A stretch of 8,291 bases of DNA, taken from assembly GCA_026992595.1 (NCBI GenBank), contig JALWZW010000006.1:1-8291 (forward strand), given 5' to 3'. Source of the DNA: Microcaldota archaeon. GTDB taxonomy: Archaea > Micrarchaeota > Micrarchaeia > Anstonellales > Bilamarchaeaceae. Shown here piece after piece: positions 1-6,015 of this stretch (position 1 is the first letter of the stretch; the number at the start of each line of letters is the position of its first letter). Below the pieces are notes generated by a model. The model was not told the DNA's origin. It did no database searches and saw only the letters and a program-made list of their open reading frames with translations. A program made the position numbers and the translations under genes.

Positions 1-12
1 GCCTCACAATGC

Positions 13-75
13 GTAAAAAATGCGTAAAATGCGTAAAGGGTGATTTTACGCAAAATGCGTAAAATGTTGCGTAAA
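13..75 (+). repeat. Left copy of a 63-bp perfect direct repeat made of TGCGTAAA iterons
   Basis: Bases 13-75 are identical to 1385-1447 (constant offset 1372); the match ends at a mismatch on both sides (12 versus 1384, 76 versus 1448). TGCGTAA occurs directly at 10, 21, 30, 56 and 68, with one inverted TTTACGCA at 45-52. The inverted copy and the following direct copy form a 10-bp-arm inverted repeat with a 3-nt spacer (43-52 and 56-65). A second, weaker pairing GCGTAAA/TTTACGC joins 31-37 to 45-51. The repeat ends just upstream of the TATA-like box of the next gene, a position expected of an operator. Binding by the encoded regulator is an inference. Confidence 0.9.
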
Positions 76-88
76 ATATTTAAAATCA
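76..88 (+). promoter_or_regulatory. TATA-like promoter element for the AlbA_2-type regulator gene
   Basis: An AT-rich stretch (ATATTTAAAAT, about 76-86) follows the repeat directly. Its centre is about 25 nt before the ATG at 107, the usual archaeal TATA-to-start-of-transcription distance, so the transcript may be leaderless from ATG 107. Predicted from spacing and composition only. Confidence 0.5.
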
Positions 89-103
89 GCGCGAGGAAAT
101 AAA

Positions 104-1399
104 GTGATGGAAAGGAAAGCGATGAAGGCGGTTTTTAAGGCGATAGCAGAAGGAGAAAGCGAAGAGGTGGAATTTAAAGAAGACAGCAAAGAAACATATA
201 AGAAGATTGCCAAAGAGATAAGCGCGCTTGCAAATACCAACGGCGGCCTAATTCTCATTGGCGTTTCTGATAAGGGAGAGGTGGTAGGGATAAAGCGGGG
301 GGAAAGAGAGGTTATTAAAAAAATAAGCGATAGTATGCTTACCCTTATCCCCAAGCCGCGCGTAAAACTTTACGCTTTAAGCATAGAGGGGAAGAAAATT
401 GTGGTTGTAGAGGTAGAGAGGAGCAGGGAGCTGGTGGCGCATGCGAATAATGCGTATATACGCATAGGCACCAACATAAGGCCGCTCTCCATTCAAGAGA
501 TCATTTCACGCATGATAAATGAGCGGAGAGTGCATTTTGATGAGATGGTAAGCGCTCTGCCCCTAACCGCCCTCCAAAAAAAACTCATTGAGGAGTATAT
601 AAAATTAAGGCAAAAGAAGGGCCTGCCGGGAAGCATAAAAGATTTGGAAAAGATGGGGTTAGCAAAAGGGAAGAGCGCCACCAATGGGGGCGTCCTTCTC
701 TTTTACTCCCACCCTCAAAAGCTCTTCCCGCTCTCTGTAATTAGAATAGTAAGATGGGACATCAACGAGGAAAAAATGGAAGTGGTAAAGGAGATTGAAG
801 GGAGCATTTTAGAGCAGTTAAAAGAGGCGCTTTATTGGGTGGAGCGAGAAGTGAAAGAGGTGGAGTACCGCTCTGCAGGAAGGCGCATAAGCATAAAAGA
901 GTATCCGTTAGTAGCGCTCAGAGAGGCCATTATAAACGCGGTAGCGCACAAAAACTATGCAATATCTTCGCCTGTTTATATCGCTTTCTATCCTTCCAAA
1001 ATAGTGATAACCAATCCGGGGCTTTTGCCTCCAAACATTTTAGAGCACCCCCACCATCTCCCCACCAACCCCATCATTTCAGAAGTGCTGTGGGTGTGGG
1101 GGTATATTGAAGCGTTTGGAACAGGGATAAAGAAAATAAAAAAGGAGTGTGAAAGGCATCCTTTGGTGGAGGTGGAGTTTTATAGTGATGGGAATGTGGT
1201 AGAGGTAAGTTTCATAAAAAAGAGCGGCGAGGACGAGGTGCTTATGCTTTTGAGCGAGCCAAAAAGTTCCAGTGAAATAGCGCGGGCGCTTGGCATTTCT
1301 AAGCCAACCGTTCTTAAGCTCATTAAACCGCTTTTAGAACAAGGGCTTGTAAAGGCGGTGGGAAAAGGGAAAGGCAGAAAATATGTAAAAAATGCGTAA
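104..1399 (+). CDS. AlbA_2 (Schlafen-type) / HATPase_c_4 / winged-helix putative transcriptional regulator, RecG-like in naming
   Basis: This is a 431-residue protein of the family often annotated as 'ATP-dependent DNA helicase RecG-like' or 'putative transcriptional regulator'; it has no helicase motifs. Residues about 17-135 form an AlbA_2-type nucleic-acid-binding domain (GESEEVEFKED, LANTNGGLILIGVSDKG, AYIRIGTNIRPLS). Residues about 268-350 resemble the HATPase_c_4 region (ALREAIINAVAHKNY, ITNPGLLPP, FGTGIKKI). The end, 376-428, is a winged helix (SSSEIARALGISKPTVLKLI). The start could be GTG 104, ATG 107 or ATG 122; the TATA spacing favours 107, and the domain begins after all three. The last codons (VKNA, stop) lie inside the right-hand copy of the flanking 63-bp repeat. 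The two repeats suggest autoregulation or a mobile cassette; both ideas are inference. The DNA target is unknown. Confidence 0.88.
   Translation: MMERKAMKAVFKAIAEGESEEVEFKEDSKETYKKIAKEISALANTNGGLILIGVSDKGEVVGIKRGEREVIKKISDSMLTLIPKPRVKLYALSIEGKKIVVVEVERSRELVAHANNAYIRIGTNIRPLSIQEIISRMINERRVHFDEMVSALPLTALQKKLIEEYIKLRQKKGLPGSIKDLEKMGLAKGKSATNGGVLLFYSHPQKLFPLSVIRIVRWDINEEKMEVVKEIEGSILEQLKEALYWVEREVKEVEYRSAGRRISIKEYPLVALREAIINAVAHKNYAISSPVYIAFYPSKIVITNPGLLPPNILEHPHHLPTNPIISEVLWVWGYIEAFGTGIKKIKKECERHPLVEVEFYSDGNVVEVSFIKKSGEDEVLMLLSEPKSSSEIARALGISKPTVLKLIKPLLEQGLVKAVGKGKGRKYVKNA
360..375. repeat. Inverted GCGTAAA pair inside the regulator gene
   Basis: GCGTAAA (360-366) and TTTACGC (369-375) form 7-bp arms separated by 2 nt. 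The arm is the same core as in the flanking 63-bp repeats. It encodes part of RVKLYA, so codon constraint could also explain it; a role as an intragenic operator is inference. Confidence 0.55.
450..465. repeat. 16-bp perfect palindrome inside the regulator gene
   Basis: ATGCGTATATACGCAT reads the same on both strands. Its half-site ATGCGTA matches the core of the flanking iterons. It lies 89 bp after the end of the inverted pair at 360-375 (centre) and is coding. It may be a second intragenic binding site, but no function is shown. Confidence 0.55.
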
Positions 1400-1447
1400 A
1401 ATGCGTAAAGGGTGATTTTACGCAAAATGCGTAAAATGTTGCGTAAA
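1385..1447 (+). repeat. Right copy of the 63-bp perfect direct repeat
   Basis: Identical to 13-75. TGCGTAA lies at 1393, 1402, 1428 and 1440, with inverted TTTACGCA at 1417-1424; the 10-bp-arm inverted repeat is at 1415-1424 and 1428-1437. The first 15 bases encode the C-terminal VKNA and stop of the preceding gene; the rest is the upstream region of mcm. Each copy is therefore followed by a gene, which would let one DNA-binding protein act on both promoters (inference). Confidence 0.9.
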
Positions 1448-1483
1448 TAAGGCGAAGGAAAGGGAGGGGCGGCAAAAAGGAGG
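1443..1483 (+). promoter_or_regulatory. Candidate mcm promoter and ribosome binding site
   Basis: GTAAATAAG at 1443-1451, the tail of the 63-bp repeat, is TATA-like and would place transcription start near 1473. A strong Shine-Dalgarno sequence AAGGAGG ends at 1483, 14 nt before ATG 1498, a rather long spacing. Read-through from the upstream gene is equally possible. Confidence 0.4.
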
Positions 1484-1497
1484 CAAAGCAATTAATA

Positions 1498-3564
1498 ATG
1501 GAAGTATGGAAATATATATTGATGAATATTGATGATGTTAATTTAGAACCGCAAATAAACAAATTTCAAGAACTCTTTGCAACCACTTTTAAAGAGGAGG
1601 TTGCCGAACTGCTCAAAACCTATCCTGAAAAAAGAAGTTTAGAATTAGATTATAAAAAATTGGAGCGTGTGGAACCTGGGCTGGCAGATATGCTCTTTAA
1701 ACAGCCCGATTTGGTGATAGCAGCGGCGGAAGAGGCAATAAGGCAGATGAATTTTGCGCTTCCGCTTAACGAGAAATTTGAGCCCAGAGTAAGATTTGTT
1801 AATGTACCTTACGAGGTCCTTATTGAGAATTTGCGCGCTAAAAATATTAATGAATTTGTGGCTTTTAAATGCGTCATTACAAAGCGAACAGAAGTGATGC
1901 ACAAAGTGAAGGTAGCAGTTTATAAGTGCGAATTGTGCGACAGCGTGCTGAGAGTGGAAGCAGGGAGGGGCTTTAAGCCGCCTAAAAAATGCAGCGAATG
2001 TAAGAAGGTGGCGCTTAGGCAGATGGATGATGAATGTATTTATGCAGATATGCAAAGGGCAGAGGCGCAGGAACTCTTAGAGCGGGTAAGAGGGGGCGCG
2101 CCCGCCGCGAGAATAGAGTTGCTCTTAGAAGGGGATTTGGTAAATAAGATAGCGCCTGGGGACAATGTTTTTATATGCGGCATCCTTCGCCTTAAACCTC
2201 CGCTAAAAACCAGGCAAAAACAAGATCTTGTGTATGGAAGATATGTGGAAGTTAACAGCATAACAAGCATGAAGAAAGATTTTGAGGAGATTGAGATTAC
2301 CGAAGAAGATAAAGAGAAGATTAAAGAATTGGCAAAAGACCCGCAGGTGGTGGAGAAAATTGTGGATTCCATCGCACCCTCTATTTATGGTCATAAAGAG
2401 GTGAAAAAGGCAATAGCGCTTCAATTGTTCGGAGGGACCAAAGGCAAAAAAACCGCCCAGGATGGCATGCCTATTAGAGATGACATACACATATTGCTTA
2501 TAGGAGACCCAGGCATTGCTAAATCGCGCTTCCTTCAGAGCGTTTCTGAAATAGCGCCAAAAAGCATATATGTAAGCGGTAAAAGCGTTTCAGGCGCAGG
2601 GCTCACAGTGGCGGCAGAAAAAGATGATTTGGGAGAAGGGGGCTGGACCTTAAAGGCGGGGGCACTCGTGCTGGCAAGCGGCGGCTGTGTGCAAGTGGAT
2701 GAGTTTGATAAGATAGATGAAGAGGATAGAGCAGCGCTGCACGAAGCGATGGAAACGCAAACCATATCTGTGGCAAAAGCGGGCATTGTGGCCAAATTCC
2801 GCGCAAAAACCGCTATCCTAGCAGCAGCCAACCCTAAATACGGCAGGTTTGACCTTAACCGCAACCTTGCAGAGCAGTTTGACATCCCGCCCACCTTGCT
2901 CTCGCGCTTTGACCTTATATTTCCCATAGTGGATGTGCTGGACGAAGAAAAGGATACCCTTTTGGCAGAGCATATTCTTGCTTCGCACATGCAGGAAAAG
3001 AAAGAGGGCAAAGAGATGCTTGACCGAGAGTTTTTAAGAAAATATATTTCTTATGCGCGCAGGCACATCTTTCCCACACTAACCAAAAAAGCGGCAGACC
3101 GCATAAAGAATTTTTATGTAGATATGAGAGCGAGGGGAAAAGCGTCAAAAACGGTGCCCATCACCCCCCGCTATTTGGAAGGGTTGGTGCGGCTGGCAGA
3201 AGCGCATGCCAAGATGAGGTTGAGCGCCAAAGTGGAAGAAGAGGATGCGCAAGCTGCAATATCGCTTTTCAGTTATGTGATGCAAAAGATTATGACAGAT
3301 AAAGAGACCGGCCTTTTAGATGTGGACACCATCGTGACAGGCAAGCCCAAATCAAAGCGGGAAAAGATGCAGAAGGAAGACACCATTTTAGAGATAATAA
3401 AAGAGTTAACCCGTATATATGACAGCGCAGATATAGATAGCATCATATCAGAAGCCAAAAAGCACGAGATAGACGAGCATACCGCAGAAAGAATAGTAGA
3501 GGAACTTAAAAGGAGGGGAGAGATATATGAAAAAGGCCATGGACAGTTCAGAATTGTGGAATAA
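1498..3564 (+). CDS. mcm: MCM replicative DNA helicase
   Basis: This is the hexameric 3'-5' replicative helicase of archaea, which unwinds DNA at the fork with ATP. The 688-residue length is typical. The N-terminal domain carries a zinc finger with C144, C147, C165 and C168 (two CxxC pairs), followed by the OB/hairpin region. The AAA+ domain has an MCM-type entry (YGHKEVKKAIALQLFGG, 297-313), Walker A GDPGIAKS at 336-343, Walker B VQVDEFDK with D401/E402, sensor 1 N445 in AAANPKYGRFD, and the arginine finger R470 in LLSRFDLIF. A winged helix closes the protein (about 620-688). No key residue is missing. ATG 1498 is preceded by AAGGAGG, but M9 at 1522 is a possible alternative start. The gene overlaps the downstream protease gene by 38 bp and is preceded by the 63-bp repeat. 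Confidence 0.98.
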   Translation: MEVWKYILMNIDDVNLEPQINKFQELFATTFKEEVAELLKTYPEKRSLELDYKKLERVEPGLADMLFKQPDLVIAAAEEAIRQMNFALPLNEKFEPRVRFVNVPYEVLIENLRAKNINEFVAFKCVITKRTEVMHKVKVAVYKCELCDSVLRVEAGRGFKPPKKCSECKKVALRQMDDECIYADMQRAEAQELLERVRGGAPAARIELLLEGDLVNKIAPGDNVFICGILRLKPPLKTRQKQDLVYGRYVEVNSITSMKKDFEEIEITEEDKEKIKELAKDPQVVEKIVDSIAPSIYGHKEVKKAIALQLFGGTKGKKTAQDGMPIRDDIHILLIGDPGIAKSRFLQSVSEIAPKSIYVSGKSVSGAGLTVAAEKDDLGEGGWTLKAGALVLASGGCVQVDEFDKIDEEDRAALHEAMETQTISVAKAGIVAKFRAKTAILAAANPKYGRFDLNRNLAEQFDIPPTLLSRFDLIFPIVDVLDEEKDTLLAEHILASHMQEKKEGKEMLDREFLRKYISYARRHIFPTLTKKAADRIKNFYVDMRARGKASKTVPITPRYLEGLVRLAEAHAKMRLSAKVEEEDAQAAISLFSYVMQKIMTDKETGLLDVDTIVTGKPKSKREKMQKEDTILEIIKELTRIYDSADIDSIISEAKKHEIDEHTAERIVEELKRRGEIYEKGHGQFRIVE
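3509..3519 (+). promoter_or_regulatory. Shine-Dalgarno site deciding the start of the presenilin-like gene
   Basis: AAAAGGAGGGGAG lies inside the last codons of mcm and ends about 8 nt before ATG 3527. This supports 3527 over the in-frame ATG 3539 and indicates translation from the mcm transcript. Confidence 0.6.
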
Positions 3565-4366
3565 CGCCAAAGCGCTTATATTAACCATTCTCATATTTTA
3601 TGTGGCCGCCCAACTCATAGGGCTATATACAGGCATAATAATTATGAAAGATGTGGAAAAGAACCCTGTAGCAAAAGCGCTTTCTCAAGAGGGCGACCCC
3701 CTCCTTATTTTTGCCTACATTCTCTTAAGCGCCTTTGTGCTTATTTTAGTGATTAAAATGCTAAAATTCCTTTTTCCCCTCTTAGAATTTGCCGCTCTCT
3801 CCACCGCGCTCTCCCTCCCTTTATATGCATTTTTAAGGCCTTTTCTTCCTGCTTTAGAAAGCACTGCCTTAGGCATAATATTGGCGCTGCTGGTTGCGCT
3901 TTTGAAGTTTAAATATCCTGTTATTAAGAACGGCGCTGCTATGCTGGCGGCCGCCGGGGTGGGCGCTGCTTTAGGGGTGGCGTTTGACCTTTATGCCGCC
4001 TTTTTATTCCTCTTATTCTTTTCCTTATATGATTTTGTAGCAGTATTTATAACAAAGCATATGGAAGTTATGGCGCGGGAGGCCATAAAGCGCAATGCCG
4101 CATATACCATTACAGCGGTTAAAGGCGGTAAAAGGATGGATTTAGGGACCGGGGATTTAGCAGCGCCTGTCATGCTTGAAACCGCAGCGCTACTCCACCA
4201 CCCAATAGCAGCGCTTTTTATTTTTGCGGGCGCGCTTATCAGCATGTCCCTCTTTCTTTGGCTGGTATGGAGAAAAAAAATGCTTCTTCCAGCCCTTCCC
4301 CCTCAATTTGCAGGAATGGTGGTGCTTTATTTAATAGGGGCGGTTGTAGGCGCCTACCCTCTTTAG
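3527..4366 (+). CDS. Presenilin-like A22-family intramembrane aspartyl protease
   Basis: A 279-residue, almost wholly hydrophobic protein with about nine predicted membrane segments, matching archaeal presenilin/signal-peptide-peptidase homologues (peptidase family A22). The two catalytic aspartates are in place: D169 in the YD motif (FSLYDFVAVF) and D210 in the GxGD motif (LGTGDLAAP). The PAL motif of the last segment is at 255-257 (LPALPPQ). Such enzymes cut transmembrane helices within the lipid bilayer; the archaeal substrates are generally unknown. The hydrophilic stretch between the two catalytic helices (about 177-205) is short, so autoproteolytic maturation as in eukaryotic presenilin is not suggested. 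Its start overlaps mcm by 38 bp with a strong Shine-Dalgarno site, so the two are probably one operon; a functional link with replication is not evident. Confidence 0.93.
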   Translation: MKKAMDSSELWNNAKALILTILIFYVAAQLIGLYTGIIIMKDVEKNPVAKALSQEGDPLLIFAYILLSAFVLILVIKMLKFLFPLLEFAALSTALSLPLYAFLRPFLPALESTALGIILALLVALLKFKYPVIKNGAAMLAAAGVGAALGVAFDLYAAFLFLLFFSLYDFVAVFITKHMEVMAREAIKRNAAYTITAVKGGKRMDLGTGDLAAPVMLETAALLHHPIAALFIFAGALISMSLFLWLVWRKKMLLPALPPQFAGMVVLYLIGAVVGAYPL

Positions 4367-4372
4367 CCCCTG

Positions 4373-5110
4373 CTAATCCTTTTCCAAATCTAAAACGATC
4401 TGAATTTTAGCGGGGGAGTAGTTGTTAACAACGCGCCAATTCTTTAAAGTAAAGGGGCAGTGAGCATAGATTTTTGCCTTCTCAAGCGCCTCCTCCAAGC
4501 CATTGTCCCTTTCCACTATAGTGTAGAAGTGAATAATGCCGCCCACATCAAGCGCTTTGAAAGCATCCGCTAAAAAGAGGTGGGCAGAGTGAGGGAGAGG
4601 CATTATTATGCGGTCCGCTTTATAGCGCTTAAGCGCATCTTTTGCATCCCCTTCATGCACTTCTAAATCCACTTTATTAAGCAGCGCGTTCTTTTTTAGC
4701 AAATTCACCGCTTCTGGGTTAAGTTCATTTGCAATGGTGCGCGTTTTTTTGGCTATAGGAATTGCAAAAGGGCCCACCCCTGCAAAAAGCACAAGGACGC
4801 GTTCGCCCGCTTTCACATCTGCCGCAACCCGCGCCCTCTCGTGAGCCAAGCGAGGGGAGAAATAAACCTTTTTTAAATCCACATAATACCTGCACCCATT
4901 CTCCTTATACAGCGTAAAAGCATTATCTTCTCCTGCTATAAGGCGAAGGTTCATTACCCTAAATTCCCCTACGCGCCCCTCTTCCTTTGCATACACAGAG
5001 CGCACCTGCTTATGGCGCCTAAGAATCTCCTCAGCCACTGCCCTACTGCCCTTTTTCCCATCCACCACCGCAATGCTCCCTACAATCTCATAGCCGCCGA
5101 TCCTTTTCAT
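4373..5110 (-). CDS. trm5: tRNA (guanine-37-N1)-methyltransferase, Trm5 family
   Basis: Class I SAM-dependent methyltransferase of the archaeal/eukaryotic Trm5 (Met-10+) group, which makes m1G37 next to the anticodon and prevents frameshifting. Visible motifs: FSPRLAHER (84-92), the SAM-binding LFAGVGPF (108-115), NELNPEAV (128-135), the family signature MPLPHSAHLFL (170-180), and the C-terminal SPAKIQIVLDL (232-242). At 245 residues it is shorter than well-known Trm5 proteins (over 300), and the missing part is N-terminal, so the small D1 domain that recognises the tRNA elbow seems absent. A wyosine-pathway relative (Taw22 or Taw2) is less likely but cannot be excluded. The start at 5110 lies about 20 nt from a TATA-like box, suggesting a leaderless mRNA. 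It converges with the protease gene (6-bp gap). The tRNA-Leu(TAG) in this window has G37 and is a plausible substrate. Confidence 0.92.
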   Translation of the reverse strand: MKRIGGYEIVGSIAVVDGKKGSRAVAEEILRRHKQVRSVYAKEEGRVGEFRVMNLRLIAGEDNAFTLYKENGCRYYVDLKKVYFSPRLAHERARVAADVKAGERVLVLFAGVGPFAIPIAKKTRTIANELNPEAVNLLKKNALLNKVDLEVHEGDAKDALKRYKADRIIMPLPHSAHLFLADAFKALDVGGIIHFYTIVERDNGLEEALEKAKIYAHCPFTLKNWRVVNNYSPAKIQIVLDLEKD

Positions 5111-5124
5111 CCCATCCCACCAAC

Positions 5125-5156
5125 AATTTATATATTTGTGTTTCTAAATATAAAAA
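5125..5156. promoter_or_regulatory. Divergent promoter with a palindromic TATA box (trm5 / helical-protein gene)
   Basis: The 47-bp spacer between the two starts contains AATTTATATATTT at 5125-5137, which is TATA-like on both strands. It is about 21 nt from the trm5 ATG and about 27 nt from ATG 5158, so both mRNAs could be leaderless. A second box (AAATATAAAAAT, 5146-5157) faces right and would start transcription inside the annotated right-hand gene. Confidence 0.55.
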
Positions 5157-5157
5157 T

Positions 5158-5889
5158 ATGCACAAAAGTTCCCCTCCGCCGGCGCGCCTTCCAATCGCTT
5201 CCAGCGGCATAAGGAAAAAACCTTCAGGCCTTTACACCTCTCCTTTGCCTGAAGGGATTAATAAAATTAATTGGGAGAGGTTAAGGCGAAAGGCGGAAGA
5301 GATAGTGGGCGGGAGCGCTGAAAGAGTGGTCGCCATAATCAAACATCTTATTAAAAATCCTGATGAAATAAGCGATGTAAGGTCGCTTTTTGAGAGGGGA
5401 GCGCCCTCTGAAGAGGTAGAATCTATCCTTCTCTTCCATGCATGCAATATTTTAGAAGAGGAGCAAAGGGCAGAGCAGGAGATGGGAATAAAGCGTTTGA
5501 TAAGGAGTTCTTCTCTTTCTCCCCAAAAAAAGGTTTCGCTTACCATGGTGGCGCTTGCAATGCTGAACGGCGAATTTATAGAGACGCAAGATGAAGTGGC
5601 TGAGTTGATGTATCATATAATGGATGAAAAAACAAGGCCTGTGCTAGATGGAGTGGCGATTGCTATTGAAGTGTTAAACGAATGCGAGTATTATGAAAAC
5701 ATGGGTTATAAAGCGGTGCCTTTGTTTTTAAGCATGTGCGAACGCTTCAACCTCCCCGCCTCCCAAATGATAAACAGTTTTTCCAAATTTAGAAAGTTGA
5801 TTTTTGAGGGGAAGATGGTGGAGGTTGAAAGCGGGGAGGTGAAGATTTTTACAGCCATCAGAGACAGTTTGAGTAGGTTTGAGGAATAA
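5158..5889 (+). CDS. Unrecognised helical soluble protein
   Basis: A 243-residue protein that I do not recognise. Residues 1-35 are proline- and serine-rich with no predicted structure; from about 38 on it is charged and almost wholly alpha-helical, with no membrane segment, signal peptide, cysteine motif or nucleotide-binding loop. Helical blocks include EEIVGGSAERVVAIIKHLI, EVESILLFHACNILEEEQRA and GVAIAIEVLNECEYY. ATG 5158 is the only ATG before residue about 109. No Shine-Dalgarno site precedes it; the TATA box at 5127-5134 fits a leaderless transcript. The proline-rich head also covers a 9-bp-arm inverted repeat (5221-5255), so the real start could be a non-ATG codon after it (for example near GINKINWE). 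It ends 5 bp before the convergent tRNA-Ile. The body looks like a real, normally coded gene. Confidence 0.75.
   Translation: MHKSSPPPARLPIASSGIRKKPSGLYTSPLPEGINKINWERLRRKAEEIVGGSAERVVAIIKHLIKNPDEISDVRSLFERGAPSEEVESILLFHACNILEEEQRAEQEMGIKRLIRSSSLSPQKKVSLTMVALAMLNGEFIETQDEVAELMYHIMDEKTRPVLDGVAIAIEVLNECEYYENMGYKAVPLFLSMCERFNLPASQMINSFSKFRKLIFEGKMVEVESGEVKIFTAIRDSLSRFEE
5221..5255 (+). repeat. Inverted repeat / hairpin near the start of the helical-protein gene
   Basis: CCTTCAGGC (5221-5229) and GCCTGAAGG (5247-5255) are perfect 9-bp arms around a 17-nt pyrimidine-rich loop, with A residues before the first arm. It lies 63 nt after the annotated ATG. It could be a leader hairpin if translation actually begins further downstream; otherwise a coding coincidence. 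Confidence 0.55.
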
Positions 5890-5894
5890 AAAGA
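5885..5894 (-). terminator. T-tract after tRNA-Ile
   Basis: On the minus strand the tRNA is followed by TCTTTTTATT, a T-rich tract of the kind that ends archaeal transcripts. It overlaps the stop region of the convergent protein gene. Confidence 0.45.
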
Positions 5895-5969
5895 TGGGCC
5901 CGCTGAGATTTGAACTCAGGACCTTTCGATTATCAGTCGAACGCTCTAACCAGACTGAGCTACGGGCCC
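5895..5969 (-). tRNA. tRNA-Ile (GAT anticodon)
   Basis: A 75-nt cloverleaf with acceptor GGGCCCG/CGGGCCC, D arm GCTC/GAGC, anticodon stem TTCGA/TCGAA with loop CTGATAA (anticodon GAT, plus-strand 5932-5934), T arm CTGAG/CTCAG with loop TTCAAAT, and discriminator A. No CCA is encoded (TCT follows), so it is added after transcription. There is no intron and no long variable arm. Position 37 is A, so this tRNA is not a Trm5 substrate at G37. Confidence 0.97.
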
Positions 5970-6015
5970 AATAAACAACATATTTTATTAATCGTTATCT
6001 TTTTATAAACTAACG
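5970..6015. promoter_or_regulatory. Divergent promoter region between tRNA-Ile and mre11
   Basis: Two TATA-like boxes lie in 46 bp. TATTTTATTA (5981-5990) is about 30 nt before ATG 6016 and suits mre11 with a nearly leaderless mRNA. TTTTTATAAA (5999-6008), read on the minus strand, is about 35 nt from the tRNA-Ile 5' end and suits that gene with a short 5' extension. The boxes are thus interlocked. No Shine-Dalgarno site precedes mre11. Assignment is by spacing only. Confidence 0.45.

Noticed and set aside
835..1110. Small plus-strand frame within the regulator gene
   Set aside because: Out-of-frame shadow of the HATPase_c_4-like region, with no ribosome binding site or recognisable domain.
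104..1399. True RecG helicase
   Set aside because: No Walker A/B or helicase motifs are present; only the database name of the family suggests it.
13..1447. Insertion sequence
   Set aside because: Long direct repeats surround the gene, but it encodes no transposase, and there are no terminal inverted repeats or target duplication.
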